This document shows positions 1 to 10,913 of a stretch of DNA of 64,000 nt, one piece after another. The notes under the pieces are model-generated. The model was not told the origin of the DNA. It worked only from the letters and a program-made list of their open reading frames with translations, and made no database searches. Origin of the DNA: Nocardioides conyzicola (GTDB lineage: Bacteria > Actinomycetota > Actinomycetes > Propionibacteriales > Nocardioidaceae); the NCBI RefSeq assembly GCF_039543825.1, contig NZ_BAABKM010000004.1, positions 186,001-250,000 on the forward strand, given 5' to 3'. Each line of letters starts with the position of its first letter. Position 1 is the stretch's first letter. Position numbers and translations under genes: made by a program.

Positions 1-277
1 CCGCAAGGCTCTCGACGAGGGCGGCGCGTCCGTGCCCCAGCACGATCGTGCCCGTGCCGAGATGCTGGTCGAGGAGGCCAGGCAGGCCGTCGAGGGTGAC
101 GAACCCGTCGAGCGTCTCCGTGCCCTCACCGGGGAGCTCCACCAGATGAGCCAGGTGCTGAGCACTGCGGCCCGAGGCGACGGGGCATCCTCGACAGGGT
201 CGGCCGGCGCCCGCGACGACGTGAGCTCTGACAGCGATGACGAGGACGTCATCGACGCCGAGTTCACGTCCCAGTGA
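1..277 (+). CDS. dnaK: DnaK (Hsp70) C-terminal end, partial
   Basis: The window opens inside this gene; the last 91 codons, read from base 2, are present. The peptide is the helical lid and disordered tail of Hsp70: a charged helical segment around RARAEMLVEEARQAVEG followed by a Ser/Gly/Asp-rich tail ending [10 protein letters not shown], close to the DnaK tail consensus (DVVDAEF). DnaK is the ATP-dependent cytosolic chaperone working with the GrpE and J-protein encoded next. The stop codon overlaps the grpE GTG start (GTGA). The ATPase and substrate-binding domains and the promoter, where a HAIR or CIRCE element would lie, are outside the window. The call rests on the tail plus the following grpE-dnaJ genes. 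Confidence 0.88.
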   Translation, partial: RKALDEGGASVPQHDRARAEMLVEEARQAVEGDEPVERLRALTGELHQMSQVLSTAARGDGASSTGSAGARDDVSSDSDDEDVIDAEFTSQ

Positions 278-789
278 CCGCCATGTCCGACCACGAGGTG
301 GCCCCGACGAACGAGGCTCCAGAGGGCGTAGACGACGCGGCCGAGCACGTCGACCAGGCGCGTCAGGTCGCGGAGCTGGAGGACGCGTGGCGGCGTACGG
401 CTGCCGAGCTGGACAACGTCCGCAAGCGTTGCGCGCGTGACGTGCTGCGCGGCCGAGAGCAGGAACGGGCTGCCGTGGCAGCCAGCTGGTTGCCCGTCGT
501 GGACAACCTGGAGCGGGCGCTCGAGCACGCGTCGTCCGACTCCGACTCCGTGGTCGAGGGCGTGCGAGCCGTGCTCGCGCAGGCGGTCGGCGTCCTGGCC
601 GACCTCGGCTACCCGCAACGCGACGACGCCGGCCGGGCCTTCGACCCGGCCGTGCACGAGGCGGTCGGCACGGTGTACGAAGAGGGGTCGGTGCCAGGCA
701 CTGTCGCTCATGTCGTGCGTCCCGGGTACGGGCCTGACGACAGGATCCTGCGACCGGCGGCGGTCGTGGTGGCCACGAGGGCATCCTGA
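274..789 (+). CDS. grpE: GrpE nucleotide exchange factor
   Basis: Nucleotide exchange factor that releases ADP from DnaK. The 171-residue product has an acidic N-terminal tail, a long helix carrying the family pattern ([19 protein letters not shown], about residues 36-54) and the C-terminal beta domain ([44 protein letters not shown]). GTG at 274 overlaps the dnaK stop; an ATG at 283 (MSDHEVAP) is an alternative start. The stop overlaps the J-protein ATG by one base. It is shorter than many actinobacterial GrpE proteins and may be a second, operon-specific copy; this cannot be tested from the window. Confidence 0.93.
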   Translation: MTAMSDHEVAPTNEAPEGVDDAAEHVDQARQVAELEDAWRRTAAELDNVRKRCARDVLRGREQERAAVAASWLPVVDNLERALEHASSDSDSVVEGVRAVLAQAVGVLADLGYPQRDDAGRAFDPAVHEAVGTVYEEGSVPGTVAHVVRPGYGPDDRILRPAAVVVATRAS

Positions 790-1751
790 TGGCCCGAGAC
801 TTCTACGAGGTGCTCGGAGTCTCCCGCGACGCCGACCCCGACGACATCCAACGGGCCTACCGCAGGCTGGCCCGGCAGAACCACCCCGACGTCAACAAGG
901 ACTCGGGGGCCGAGGAGCGGTTCAAGGACATCGCCGAGGCCTACGACGTGCTGTCGGATCCCGAGCAGCGTCGCAGGTACGACGCCTTCGGCGAGGACTT
1001 CCGACGCGTCCCTCCCGAGACCGATCCGGCGGCCTGGCGCCAGGCCCGGGCGTACGCCGATGCCGGTGCTGGCGCGCGCGGGGGCTGGTCGTCCGGATCC
1101 GGCTCATCGAGGGGTTTCGGCGCAGGCGACTTCGGTGACGGCGTCGACATCGAGGACCTGCTCGGGGGAATCTTCGGCGGCCGCGGGCGAGGCGGCTGGG
1201 GACCAGGCCGGGTCCCGGGCTCCGACCACGAGGCCGAGGTGGAGGTGTCCGTCGAGGAGGCCTACGGCGGAACCGAGCGCAGCCTGACGATCAACGGACC
1301 CGACGGTCCCCGAACCCTCGACGTCACCATCCCGGCGGGCGTGGTCGACGGGCAGCGGATCCGACTGCGCGGCCAAGGTGGCCAGGGCAGCGGCTCTGCG
1401 GCCGCCGGAGACCTCTACCTGGTGGTCCGGATCGCCGACCACCCTCGCTACCGGGTCGACGGTCGCGACCTGCACGCTCTCGTGCCGATCGCTCCGTGGG
1501 AGGCTGCCCTGGGCGCGTCGGTCTCCGTCGACACCCCCGGAGGCGTCGCCGCCGTGAAGGTCCCGGCCGGCTCGTCCAGCCACCGGCGGCTGCGGCTCAG
1601 GGGCCGCGGGCTCCCCGACAGACACGGCAAGCCGGGCAACTTCTACGCCGAGCTGCAGATCCGCGTGCCCGGAACCCTCAGCGCTGAGGAGCAGCGGCTC
1701 TTCGAGGAGCTCGCGAAGACCTCCACCTTCGACCCGAGGAGTCGACCATGA
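789..1751 (+). CDS. cbpA: CbpA-type J-domain co-chaperone (DnaJ family)
   Basis: Hsp40 co-chaperone that stimulates DnaK ATPase. The J domain is at residues 1-70 with the HPD motif at residues 32-34. A Gly/Trp-rich linker follows (about 85-145), then the two C-terminal substrate-binding barrels ([19 protein letters not shown] onwards). There is no CxxCxGxG zinc-finger region, so this is a class II (CbpA-like) J-protein rather than classical DnaJ. At 320 residues it matches CbpA length. The start overlaps grpE and its 3' end overlaps the cbpM-like gene by four bases (ATGA), implying translational coupling. The CbpA/CbpM pairing supports the assignment. Confidence 0.9.
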   Translation: MARDFYEVLGVSRDADPDDIQRAYRRLARQNHPDVNKDSGAEERFKDIAEAYDVLSDPEQRRRYDAFGEDFRRVPPETDPAAWRQARAYADAGAGARGGWSSGSGSSRGFGAGDFGDGVDIEDLLGGIFGGRGRGGWGPGRVPGSDHEAEVEVSVEEAYGGTERSLTINGPDGPRTLDVTIPAGVVDGQRIRLRGQGGQGSGSAAAGDLYLVVRIADHPRYRVDGRDLHALVPIAPWEAALGASVSVDTPGGVAAVKVPAGSSSHRRLRLRGRGLPDRHGKPGNFYAELQIRVPGTLSAEEQRLFEELAKTSTFDPRSRP

Positions 1752-2058
1752 CCACGGTCACCCACTACGCCCTCGCTCGGCCCTACCGGCTCAGCCTCGA
1801 CAGCTATGGGCAGGCCACCGGCCTGCATCCCGAGCTGGTGCGCCGCCTGGTCGCCATGGGGTTGCTGGAGGTCACCCGCGACGCGCAGGGGCGCTTGTGG
1901 TTCGACCCGTCCCAGGTGCGGGAGATGGCGCGGATCCAGCGACTGCGGATGGGCCTGAACCTCAGCTACTCCGCCATCGGCCTGGTCGTCGAGCTGCTCG
2001 ACCGGATCGCGGAGCTGGAACAGGCACAGCGGCGGATCTCACGACGAGGAGGCGCTCC

Positions 2059-2068
<10 letters not shown>
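1748..2068 (+). CDS. cbpM: CbpM-like J-protein modulator (MerR-like helix-turn-helix)
   Basis: Small 106-residue protein: a winged-helix start ([20 protein letters not shown]) and a C-terminal helical segment with the pattern [19 protein letters not shown], closely like the E. coli CbpM pattern of a GIAVALTLMDDIAHL-type helix. In E. coli CbpM binds the J domain of CbpA and blocks its action. The usual actinobacterial occupant of this slot is HspR, a MerR repressor; this protein is shorter, lacks the HspR-like C terminus, and directly follows cbpA, so I favour CbpM. A transcriptional role cannot be excluded. It overlaps cbpA by 4 nt and clpB by 10 nt. Confidence 0.72.
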
Positions 2069-4691
<2,623 letters not shown>

Positions 4692-4695
<4 letters not shown>

Positions 4696-5144
4696 CCGCG
4701 ACCGACCAGAAGTCGACGAAGGTCACGTGCGACAACTGCGGAACCAAGAACCGGGTCCCAGCAGTCGCCCAGGGGGTGCCCCGTTGCGCGAAGTGCAGCA
4801 CGCCGCTGCGCTGGGTGGTGGACGCGAACGACGAGGAGTTCCACGCCGTCGCCGACGAGTCGAGCCTGCCCGTGCTGGTCGACGTGTGGGCTCCGTGGTG
4901 CGGGCCCTGCCGGATGGTGAGCCCAGCCCTGGAGAAGCTGGCCGGTGAGCTGGCCGGCAGGCTCAAGCTGGTCAAGGTCAACGCCGACGACAACCCGGAG
5001 GTGAGCCGACGGTTCGAGGTCCAGGCGATCCCCACGCTCGTCCTCCTCGACCACGGCGAGGTCGCCGACAAGCAGATCGGCGCCCTCCCGGAGCACCAGC
5101 TCCGCTCCTGGCTCGAGCCCCGCCTCCCGGCGAGCGCGTCATGA
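4692..5144 (+). CDS. trxC: Thioredoxin 2 type (zinc ribbon + thioredoxin)
   Basis: A 150-residue TrxC-type thioredoxin. An N-terminal zinc ribbon has C13/C16 and C32/C35, followed by the thioredoxin fold with active site WCGPC (Trp69, Cys70, Cys73) and the cis-proline region AIPTLVLL. It reduces disulfides in cytosolic proteins; in E. coli TrxC is induced by oxidative stress. The ATG overlaps the clpB stop by four bases and the stop overlaps the next gene's ATG, so it is translated as part of the chaperone operon. A thioredoxin-reductase-like gene lies two genes on, but that protein lacks the expected redox cysteines, so it may not be the reductant. Confidence 0.94.
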
Positions 5145-5419
5145 CCGCCAACCCGGTCGGGCTCGCCGCGGACCCGCACCTCGCGATCATCCAGCCCGTC
5201 CCGCCACCCGCCCGGCGCGCCTGCGCCGAGTGCGTGCAGCTCGGCACCCCGTGGGTGCACCTGCGCCAGTGCCTGACCTGCGGCCAGGTCGGCTGCTGCG
5301 ACTCCTCGCCGATGCGGCACGCACGCGGTCATGCCGCCACGACGGGCCACGTCATCGTGCGGTCGATCGAACCCGGGGAGAGCTGGAGGTGGTGCTATGT
5401 CGACGAGCAGTTCGTCTGA
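5141..5419 (+). CDS. UBP-type zinc finger domain protein
   Basis: A 92-residue protein that is essentially a single ZnF-UBP domain: paired cysteines (CAEC, CLTC, CC) and histidines (RHARGH, TTGH), with the ending RWCYVDEQFV. In eukaryotes this fold binds the free C terminus of ubiquitin. Bacterial stand-alone versions are common in actinobacteria beside FAD oxidoreductases, and their ligand is unknown to me. The start overlaps trxC by four bases, and its last 23 bases overlap the next gene. The tight coupling suggests a partner role for the flavoprotein, which is inference only. Confidence 0.85.
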   Translation: MTANPVGLAADPHLAIIQPVPPPARRACAECVQLGTPWVHLRQCLTCGQVGCCDSSPMRHARGHAATTGHVIVRSIEPGESWRWCYVDEQFV

Positions 5420-7064
5420 GCGCCGGCTCCCGGACCTGCCCGAGACCCCCGATGTCACGGGGGCCTATCCGCGGCTCACCGACGAGCAGATCATGCTGCT
5501 CTCGCAGTACGGCGAGCGGAGGACCCTGACGACGGGCACCACGCTGTTCTGCGCGGGAGACCGCGACTGCGGCCTGTTCGTCGTCCTGGACGGCAAGGTC
5601 CAGGTCGTCCAGGAGGAGGCCTCCGAGGGCGCGTCGCGAGTGCTCGCCGTCCATGGACGAGGGCGCTTCGTGGGTGACCTGTCGATGCTCACCGGCCAGG
5701 CTGTCTACGTCACCGCCGTCGCCCAGACCGATGTCGAGGTCCTCGAGGTGGGCTATGACCGGCTCAGGGAGGCAGTGACCCAGGACCAGGCGCTCGGAGA
5801 CCTGATCCTGCGCGCCTTCATCCTCCGACGCAGTATCCATGCCGACCTCGGCGCGGGCCTCCGCATCATCGGCTCCCGCTACTCGGCCGACACCCGCCGG
5901 TTGAGGGACTTCGCGAGCCGCAACCGCATCCCGTGCCGATGGGAGGACCTGGAGGAGGATCCCGACGCCGAGCTCACGCTGCGGGCGTTGGACATCCCAC
6001 CCGACCAGACGCCCGTGGTGATCTGGAAGGGGCAGACCGTGCTGCGGAACCCCAGCACCACCGAGCTGGCCGACCTCCTCGGGCTCCGGGCAGCGCCCAG
6101 CCGGTCGGCGTACGACCTCGTCGTCGTGGGCGCGGGCCCGGGCGGTCTGGCCGCGGCGGTCTACGCCGCCTCGGAGGGGCTCTCCACGGTGGTCCTGGAC
6201 GAGTTCGCCACCGGTGGGCAGGCGGCAACCTCCTCCCAGATAGAGAACTACCTGGGGTTCCCGGCTGGCATCTCCGGCGCCGAGCTGGCAGACCGGGCCG
6301 TCGTCCAGGCCCGCAAGTTCGGGGCGGCCTTCAGCGTCCCCGGCGAGGCGACCTCCCTGACCCAGGTCGAGGGCTACCACGTGGTGGGCCTGGCGGAGGG
6401 AGATGACCTGGTCGCACACGCCGTCCTCGTTGCCACGGGTGCGCGCTACCGACGTCTCGACCTCCCCGGGATGGACCGCCTCGAGCGCAGCAGCGTCTAC
6501 TACGCCGCGACGGAGTTCGAGGCTCGGCTGTGTCGACAGGACCCCGTCACGGTCGTGGGCGGCGGCAACTCGGCCGGCCAGGCTGCCTGCTTCCTGGCCC
6601 GCCGTGCGCCCGAGGTCAACCTGGTCATCCGACACGACGACCTCGGCAGGGACATGTCCCGCTACCTCGCCGACCGCGTGGAGCAGTCACCGCGCATCAC
6701 GATCTGGCGCCACCGCGAGGTCGCGGAGCTCATCGGGGACGCCGGGCTCGACGAGGTCGTGCTGCGCGACCTCCGGTCAGGCGAGATGGAGCGCGTGGCG
6801 ACGACGGCACTGTTCGTGCTGATCGGCGCAGCCCCCCACACCGGCTGGCTCGACGGGGAGATCGCCCTGGACGACAAGGGATTCGTGCTCACCGGACCCG
6901 CCGCCGGCCGCCCCGACGGGACGTTCGAGACGCGCCGCCGCGGCGTGTTCGCCGTGGGTGACGTCCGCAGCGGGTCGGTCAAGCGGGTCGCCTCCGCCGT
7001 CGGCGAGGGTGCCATGGCCGTCCGTCTCGTCCACGAGTACCTCGAGAGTGCGGGTCGACGATGA
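5397..7064 (+). CDS. Cyclic-nucleotide-domain / thioredoxin-reductase-like flavoprotein lacking the CxxC motif
   Basis: A 555-residue fusion. Residues about 20-145 form a CRP-like cNMP-binding barrel (GDRDCGLFVVLDGKVQV). About 155-230 form a thioredoxin-like domain with a cis-Pro (QTPVV) but SRYS where CxxC would be. From 240 a TrxB-like FAD/NAD(P)H oxidoreductase follows, with GAGPGG at 245-250, GGGNSAGQAACFLA and a GVFAVGDV FAD motif. At the position of the canonical redox CATC the protein reads AATE (370-373), so it cannot run the classical TrxR dithiol cycle. ATG 5397, preceded by TGGAGGTGG, was chosen. It is likely a sensor-oxidoreductase with an unknown electron acceptor. Confidence 0.88.
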   Translation: MSTSSSSERRLPDLPETPDVTGAYPRLTDEQIMLLSQYGERRTLTTGTTLFCAGDRDCGLFVVLDGKVQVVQEEASEGASRVLAVHGRGRFVGDLSMLTGQAVYVTAVAQTDVEVLEVGYDRLREAVTQDQALGDLILRAFILRRSIHADLGAGLRIIGSRYSADTRRLRDFASRNRIPCRWEDLEEDPDAELTLRALDIPPDQTPVVIWKGQTVLRNPSTTELADLLGLRAAPSRSAYDLVVVGAGPGGLAAAVYAASEGLSTVVLDEFATGGQAATSSQIENYLGFPAGISGAELADRAVVQARKFGAAFSVPGEATSLTQVEGYHVVGLAEGDDLVAHAVLVATGARYRRLDLPGMDRLERSSVYYAATEFEARLCRQDPVTVVGGGNSAGQAACFLARRAPEVNLVIRHDDLGRDMSRYLADRVEQSPRITIWRHREVAELIGDAGLDEVVLRDLRSGEMERVATTALFVLIGAAPHTGWLDGEIALDDKGFVLTGPAAGRPDGTFETRRRGVFAVGDVRSGSVKRVASAVGEGAMAVRLVHEYLESAGRR

Positions 7065-8056
7065 GCAGTGCCCCGTCCGACCGTCGTCGATCGCCGGTGA
7101 CCACAGCGCGAGCCCAGGACCGAGACCACGCCGAGAGCGTCGTCGGCGAGCTGTTCCTGCCCAACCGCCTCGACCTCGGGCACGGGCGCGAACCGCTCGA
7201 CATGCACATCTCCGGCATCCGGCTGGACGGATTGACCGTGGGGAGGCTGTCCTACGGTCGATCGGTCACGGTGACGACCGCCGAGGCCGACGACTTCCAC
7301 GTCAACGCCCCGCTGTCCGGTCGCGCTCGATCGTCCGGCGGCTGGCCGGGCCCGGCAATCGAGACGGCGCCAGGAACGGCCGCGGTGTTCGGGCCCGGGC
7401 GTCCAGCACAGATCGCCTGGGCGGCGAGCTGCACCCAGCTCTGCCTGATGATCTCCCGCTCCGACGTCGAGACCGAGCTCGAGACCCTGCTGGGCCACTC
7501 CCTCCGGGCCCGCCTGGACTTCGACCCCGCCATGGACCTCGCCTCGCCGACCAGCCGCGCGTGGCGGGGGCTGCTCGGCGTACTGGCCGGGGAGGTCGCA
7601 GGCGGTCCGGGCCTGATCGACCGCCCGTCTGTGGGCCGTCATGTCCGAGGCCTGGTCATCGACGGTCTGCTGATCGGGCAGCACCACACCTACACCGACG
7701 AGATGGACGCCGCCACGTCCCCCGCGCCGACATCGGCCGTGGCCCGCGCGATCGACCTCGTGCACGACCGGTCGGACGAGCCGTGGTCGACCGTTCGGTT
7801 GGCGAACGAGGTCCATCTCAGCGTGCGGGCCTTGCAAGAGGGATTCCACCGCGAGGTCGGCATGCCGCCGATGTCCTACGTGCGTGATGTCCGACTGCAC
7901 CGCGCCCGCGACCTGCTCGGCGTGGCGACCCCCGACCGGACCACGGTCGCCCAGGTCGCGACCCAGGTCGGCATCAACCACCTGGGCCGCTTCGCGGCCG
8001 CCTACCGTGATGCCTTCGGGGAGCTCCCGTCGGACACCCTGAACACCCCCGGGTGA
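7061..8056 (+). CDS. AraC-family transcriptional regulator
   Basis: A 331-residue regulator. The N-terminal half resembles the AraC_binding_2 cupin type (DGLTVGRLSYGRSVTV, ETAPGTAAVFGPGRPAQI); the last 100 residues hold two helix-turn-helix units, the first around WSTVRLANEVHLSVRALQEGF and the second around TVAQVATQVGINHLGRFAAAY. It is the final gene of the chaperone/redox operon and overlaps the flavoprotein stop by four bases. Five bases past its stop lie two direct repeats on a 21-bp period, a spacing AraC proteins favour, suggesting that it controls the downstream PAS gene or its own operon. The effector is unknown. Confidence 0.9.
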   Translation: MSSAPSDRRRSPVTTARAQDRDHAESVVGELFLPNRLDLGHGREPLDMHISGIRLDGLTVGRLSYGRSVTVTTAEADDFHVNAPLSGRARSSGGWPGPAIETAPGTAAVFGPGRPAQIAWAASCTQLCLMISRSDVETELETLLGHSLRARLDFDPAMDLASPTSRAWRGLLGVLAGEVAGGPGLIDRPSVGRHVRGLVIDGLLIGQHHTYTDEMDAATSPAPTSAVARAIDLVHDRSDEPWSTVRLANEVHLSVRALQEGFHREVGMPPMSYVRDVRLHRARDLLGVATPDRTTVAQVATQVGINHLGRFAAAYRDAFGELPSDTLNTPG

Positions 8057-8060
8057 CCTG

Positions 8061-8094
8061 GCCGATCTGCGCGGCTCCCGAGCCGATTTGCGCG
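8061..8094 (+). promoter_or_regulatory. Two 13-bp direct repeats on a 21-bp period (candidate AraC-family site)
   Basis: GCCGATCTGCGCG at 8061-8073 and GCCGATTTGCGCG at 8082-8094 differ at one base. Their starts are 21 bp apart, two helical turns, as in the araI half-sites. They lie between the AraC-family gene and the PAS-HisKA gene. Function is inferred from spacing and neighbourhood only. Confidence 0.5.
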
Positions 8095-8146
8095 CCTGAG
8101 GCGGGGAACGCGGCGTGTGCGGTCCTACCGGGACGACCCTGGGTAT

Positions 8147-8782
8147 ATGGATGACCTGCAATCGGGCTCGAGTGGGTGGGACCTGCTCCACACGGTGCTG
8201 GGCGAGCTCGCCCTGCCGATGGCCGTGATGGACGCCTCCCGTTGGCTCGTCCATGTCAGCCCCGCTCTCGAGAGCCTCGCGGACACCCGATTCGAGCCCA
8301 TCCCGTGTGACCGCGTCCCGGCGTACTTCAACCTCCACGACGCGTCAGGGCTCCGCGCCCTGGTCCCGGGCGAGCTCACGTTGGTGCGCGCCTGCGCGGG
8401 CGAGAGCGTCCAGGACTCGTACGTCACGGTGAAGCCGAAGGGCGGCCCCGTCCGGTTGCTGCGCTGCACCGCGGCTCCGCTGCGTGGCCCCGCTGGGGAG
8501 ATCCGCGGAGCGCTGCTCGTCGCCACCGACGCGACTGACGAGCAGCCGATCGCGTCACTGCCTGCCGAGCTGCGTCGACAGCGGCTCGATGCACTGCAGC
8601 ACGAGCTGCGCACCCCGCTCACTGCGCTCCTCGGCCACGCCGAGCTCCTCCAGGACCACACGGACGCGCTGCCGGAGGAGGTGGTGAAGTCGCTGGAATG
8701 CATGGCGCGGGCCGGCGAACGTCTCAGACGTGCGCTCGACTCGGTGCCCGCCATGCTCGACGGCCGGGACCAGCGCGACTGA
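8147..8782 (+). CDS. PAS-HisKA protein without a histidine-kinase ATPase domain
   Basis: A 211-residue protein from ATG 8147 (MDDLQSGSSG); a GTG at 8117 would add ten residues. The N-terminal two thirds look like a PAS fold (MAVMDASRWLVHVSPALESL, RLLRCTAAPLRGPAGEIRGALLV). The C terminus is a HisKA dimerisation helix with the H-box pattern LQHELRTPLTALLGHAELLQ. It stops right after the second dimerisation helix, so there is no HATPase domain and it cannot autophosphorylate as it stands. It may be a phosphoacceptor or dimerisation decoy, or a remnant. It converges on the MEDS-LuxR gene with a 23-nt gap. Confidence 0.75.
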   Translation: MDDLQSGSSGWDLLHTVLGELALPMAVMDASRWLVHVSPALESLADTRFEPIPCDRVPAYFNLHDASGLRALVPGELTLVRACAGESVQDSYVTVKPKGGPVRLLRCTAAPLRGPAGEIRGALLVATDATDEQPIASLPAELRRQRLDALQHELRTPLTALLGHAELLQDHTDALPEEVVKSLECMARAGERLRRALDSVPAMLDGRDQRD

Positions 8783-8805
8783 CGTCATCGGGATCCGGGT
8801 CGGTC

Positions 8806-9675
8806 TCAGGAAAGCGGGGTGCGGTGCTGCATGGCCAGGACAGTCAGCTCGACGCGGGAGTGGATGCCGAGCTTCGTGTAGATGTGCTTCAGGTGGGCGT
8901 CGACGGTGTGCGGGGACACGAACAACTGCTGGGCGATGTCCTTGTTGGTCAGGCCCTTGGCGACGGACGCCGTTATCCGCAGCTCGCTCGGGGTCAGCGA
9001 CGGCCAGGTGTCCGGCTGGTGCGCGGGCGGGGATCTGGTGTCGAGGGGACGGCTGACCGCGGGGGCTGCCGCATCAGCGTGACCCTCGGCCCGAGTCGCG
9101 AAGTGAGGGTTGTCGAGGACCGTCTGGTCCAGGAGCACCATGGGGTGGGTCTTGAGCACGGCCACCAGCATGTCCAACCCGAAACGCTGCAGGTCGTACA
9201 TGCACATGAAGACCGCTGGCTTCTGGTCCACGACCTCGTTGACGGCAGCCTCGTAGACGAAGAAGTCATCGGCTCCATGAGGCTGCAGCAACACCCCGGG
9301 CCACGGCATCTCCCCGGTGGCCCGCAGCAGACCGGAGCCCTCGGCGGCCACCTGGTCCACGCAGTCCGACAGCACCGAGGTCATGTGCTCGACCGAGAAC
9401 TTCCCGGACTGGAGGTAGACCTCCGACGCCGGACGCACGTCGAACCGGTCCGTCGGAGGATCGCCGACGCCGGCGTCGGTGATCACCCGCGCACGCATGG
9501 CCGACGGGTCGAGTCCGTCGACGTAGCACAGGCAGGTGTCACCGTCACGGAGCCCCTCGCGCAGGAAGGGGAGCAACAGATCGTCACGCTCGGCGGAACC
9601 GGAGTAGAGGGCACACAGATGGGTACCGCGCGGGATCCCGTCCACGCCTGGGATTCCGATGTCGACGATATTCAT
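8806..9675 (-). CDS. MEDS-domain LuxR-type regulator
   Basis: A 289-residue protein. Residues about 15-170 match the MEDS (DcmR-type) sensory domain: GTHLCALYSGSAERDDLLLP, FLREGLRDGDTCLCYVD, and the FFVYEAAVNEVV region. A variable linker follows, then a LuxR/GerE helix-turn-helix (LTPSELRITASVAKGLTNKD, FVSPHTVDAHLKHIYTKLGI). MEDS domains are found in regulators of one-carbon and stress responses; the ligand is unknown. The ATG at 9675 is preceded by AAGGGACG. No phosphoacceptor domain is visible, so it probably senses a ligand directly. Confidence 0.86.
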   Translation of the reverse strand: MNIVDIGIPGVDGIPRGTHLCALYSGSAERDDLLLPFLREGLRDGDTCLCYVDGLDPSAMRARVITDAGVGDPPTDRFDVRPASEVYLQSGKFSVEHMTSVLSDCVDQVAAEGSGLLRATGEMPWPGVLLQPHGADDFFVYEAAVNEVVDQKPAVFMCMYDLQRFGLDMLVAVLKTHPMVLLDQTVLDNPHFATRAEGHADAAAPAVSRPLDTRSPPAHQPDTWPSLTPSELRITASVAKGLTNKDIAQQLFVSPHTVDAHLKHIYTKLGIHSRVELTVLAMQHRTPLS

Positions 9676-9772
9676 GTTTTCGTCCCTTGGTTATGACGAG
9701 CGTACTAGCGAAGCCGGACGAAAGCGCCGCGAGCCGGGGACCGATCCGCGGACGTCTGCCGCGGCGCCTGGT

Positions 9773-9816
9773 GACGGCGGCCGTCCCGTACCCCCGTGAT
9801 GAGGACGGCCGCCGTC
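9773..9816. terminator. Perfect 14-bp inverted repeat downstream of ctaB
   Basis: GACGGCGGCCGTCC (9773-9786) and GGACGGCCGCCGTC (9803-9816) form a 14-bp perfect stem with a 16-nt loop. It lies 44 nt past the ctaB stop on the reverse strand and before the MEDS-LuxR gene. No U-tract follows, which is usual for terminators in such GC-rich genomes. Confidence 0.65.
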
Positions 9817-9859
9817 CACCACCTCAGACGCGTCGGGGAGTGGATCGGTTGCCTTCTCG

Positions 9860-10804
9860 CTAGCGCGAGATCAGCGGGTCGATCGCGACGGCGACGAAGA
9901 GCAGCGACAGGTAGAGGTTCGAGGTGTGGAAGAGCTGCATCGGCTGGATCACCGAGAGGCTCTCGGTGCCGCGGGCGCGAGCCCACATCCGGTGCGCCTG
10001 CACCAGGAAGACCGCACCGAGGGCGGCGGCAGCCAGCGGGTAGAAGAGGCTCGTGTCGGCGACCGGCCACAGCACCAGGGACGTCGCGACCATCACCCAG
10101 CTGTAGAGCACGATCTGGCGGCCCACCTCGGCGGCCGGCTTGACCACCGGCAGCATCGGCACGTCGACGTTGGCGTAGTCCTCGCGGTAGCGCAGCGCCA
10201 GGGCCCAGGTGTGCGGCGGCGTCCAGAAGAAGACGACCATGAACAGCACCACCGGCGTCCACGAGAGCGACTCGGTGACGGCGGTCCAGCCGATCAGCGT
10301 CGGGAAGCAGCCGGCGATCCCGCCCCAGACGATGTTCTGCGTCGTACGCCGCTTCAGCAGCATCGTGTAGCCGAACACGTAGAACGCGATCGCGGTGACC
10401 GACAGCAGCGCGGAGAGCGGGTTGACCCAGAGGTAGAGGATCACCGTGGAGAGGATCCCCAGCACGAAGCCGAAGACCAGCGCCGACCGCGCGGTCACGA
10501 TGTGGCGCGGCAAGGCACGCCGCCGCGTCCGCCGCATCTGCTCGTCGATGTCCCGGTCGTAGACGCAGTTGAAGACCGACGCGGAGCCGGCCGAGAACGT
10601 CCCGCCGACCACGGTCGCGACCACCAGGCCCAGGTCAGGGACGCCGCGGGCGGCGTAGAACATCACCGGCACGGTGGTCAGGAGCAGCAGCTCGATGACC
10701 CGCGGCTTGGTGAGCCCGACGTACGCCGCGACGACGTCCTTCACGGTCGTCCTCTCGGCCTCCGGCTGCTGGGCAGCAGAGGCCGACTGGCCGACGTACG
10801 TCAC
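9860..10804 (-). CDS. ctaB: Protoheme IX farnesyltransferase (heme O synthase)
   Basis: Membrane prenyltransferase converting heme B to heme O for cytochrome oxidase. The 314-residue product has about eight hydrophobic segments, the first prenyl-diphosphate motif [15 protein letters not shown], and the second aspartate-rich loop [16 protein letters not shown]. The reading frame stays open further upstream, but GTG 10804 with GAGGA six bases before it gives a normal N terminus ([13 protein letters not shown]). It is divergent from tkt, the typical actinobacterial ctaB/tkt arrangement. Confidence 0.94.
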   Translation of the reverse strand: MTYVGQSASAAQQPEAERTTVKDVVAAYVGLTKPRVIELLLLTTVPVMFYAARGVPDLGLVVATVVGGTFSAGSASVFNCVYDRDIDEQMRRTRRRALPRHIVTARSALVFGFVLGILSTVILYLWVNPLSALLSVTAIAFYVFGYTMLLKRRTTQNIVWGGIAGCFPTLIGWTAVTESLSWTPVVLFMVVFFWTPPHTWALALRYREDYANVDVPMLPVVKPAAEVGRQIVLYSWVMVATSLVLWPVADTSLFYPLAAAALGAVFLVQAHRMWARARGTESLSVIQPMQLFHTSNLYLSLLFVAVAIDPLISR

Positions 10805-10913
10805 AGGGATCCTCGAGCGGGAATGCGGGCACCGGGACGGTGCTTGGACGAGTGGGAGTCTAACGCCCGACGTGAGTAGGCTCGGCATTGGCCGAACCTC
10901 CGAAAGGAACCTT

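Noticed and set aside
5397..7064. Genuine thioredoxin reductase TrxB
   Set aside because: The CATC redox centre is absent.
8120..8146. DosR-type box (GGGAC-N-ACCC pattern) before the PAS gene
   Set aside because: Only part of the 20-bp consensus is present and the spacing is wrong.
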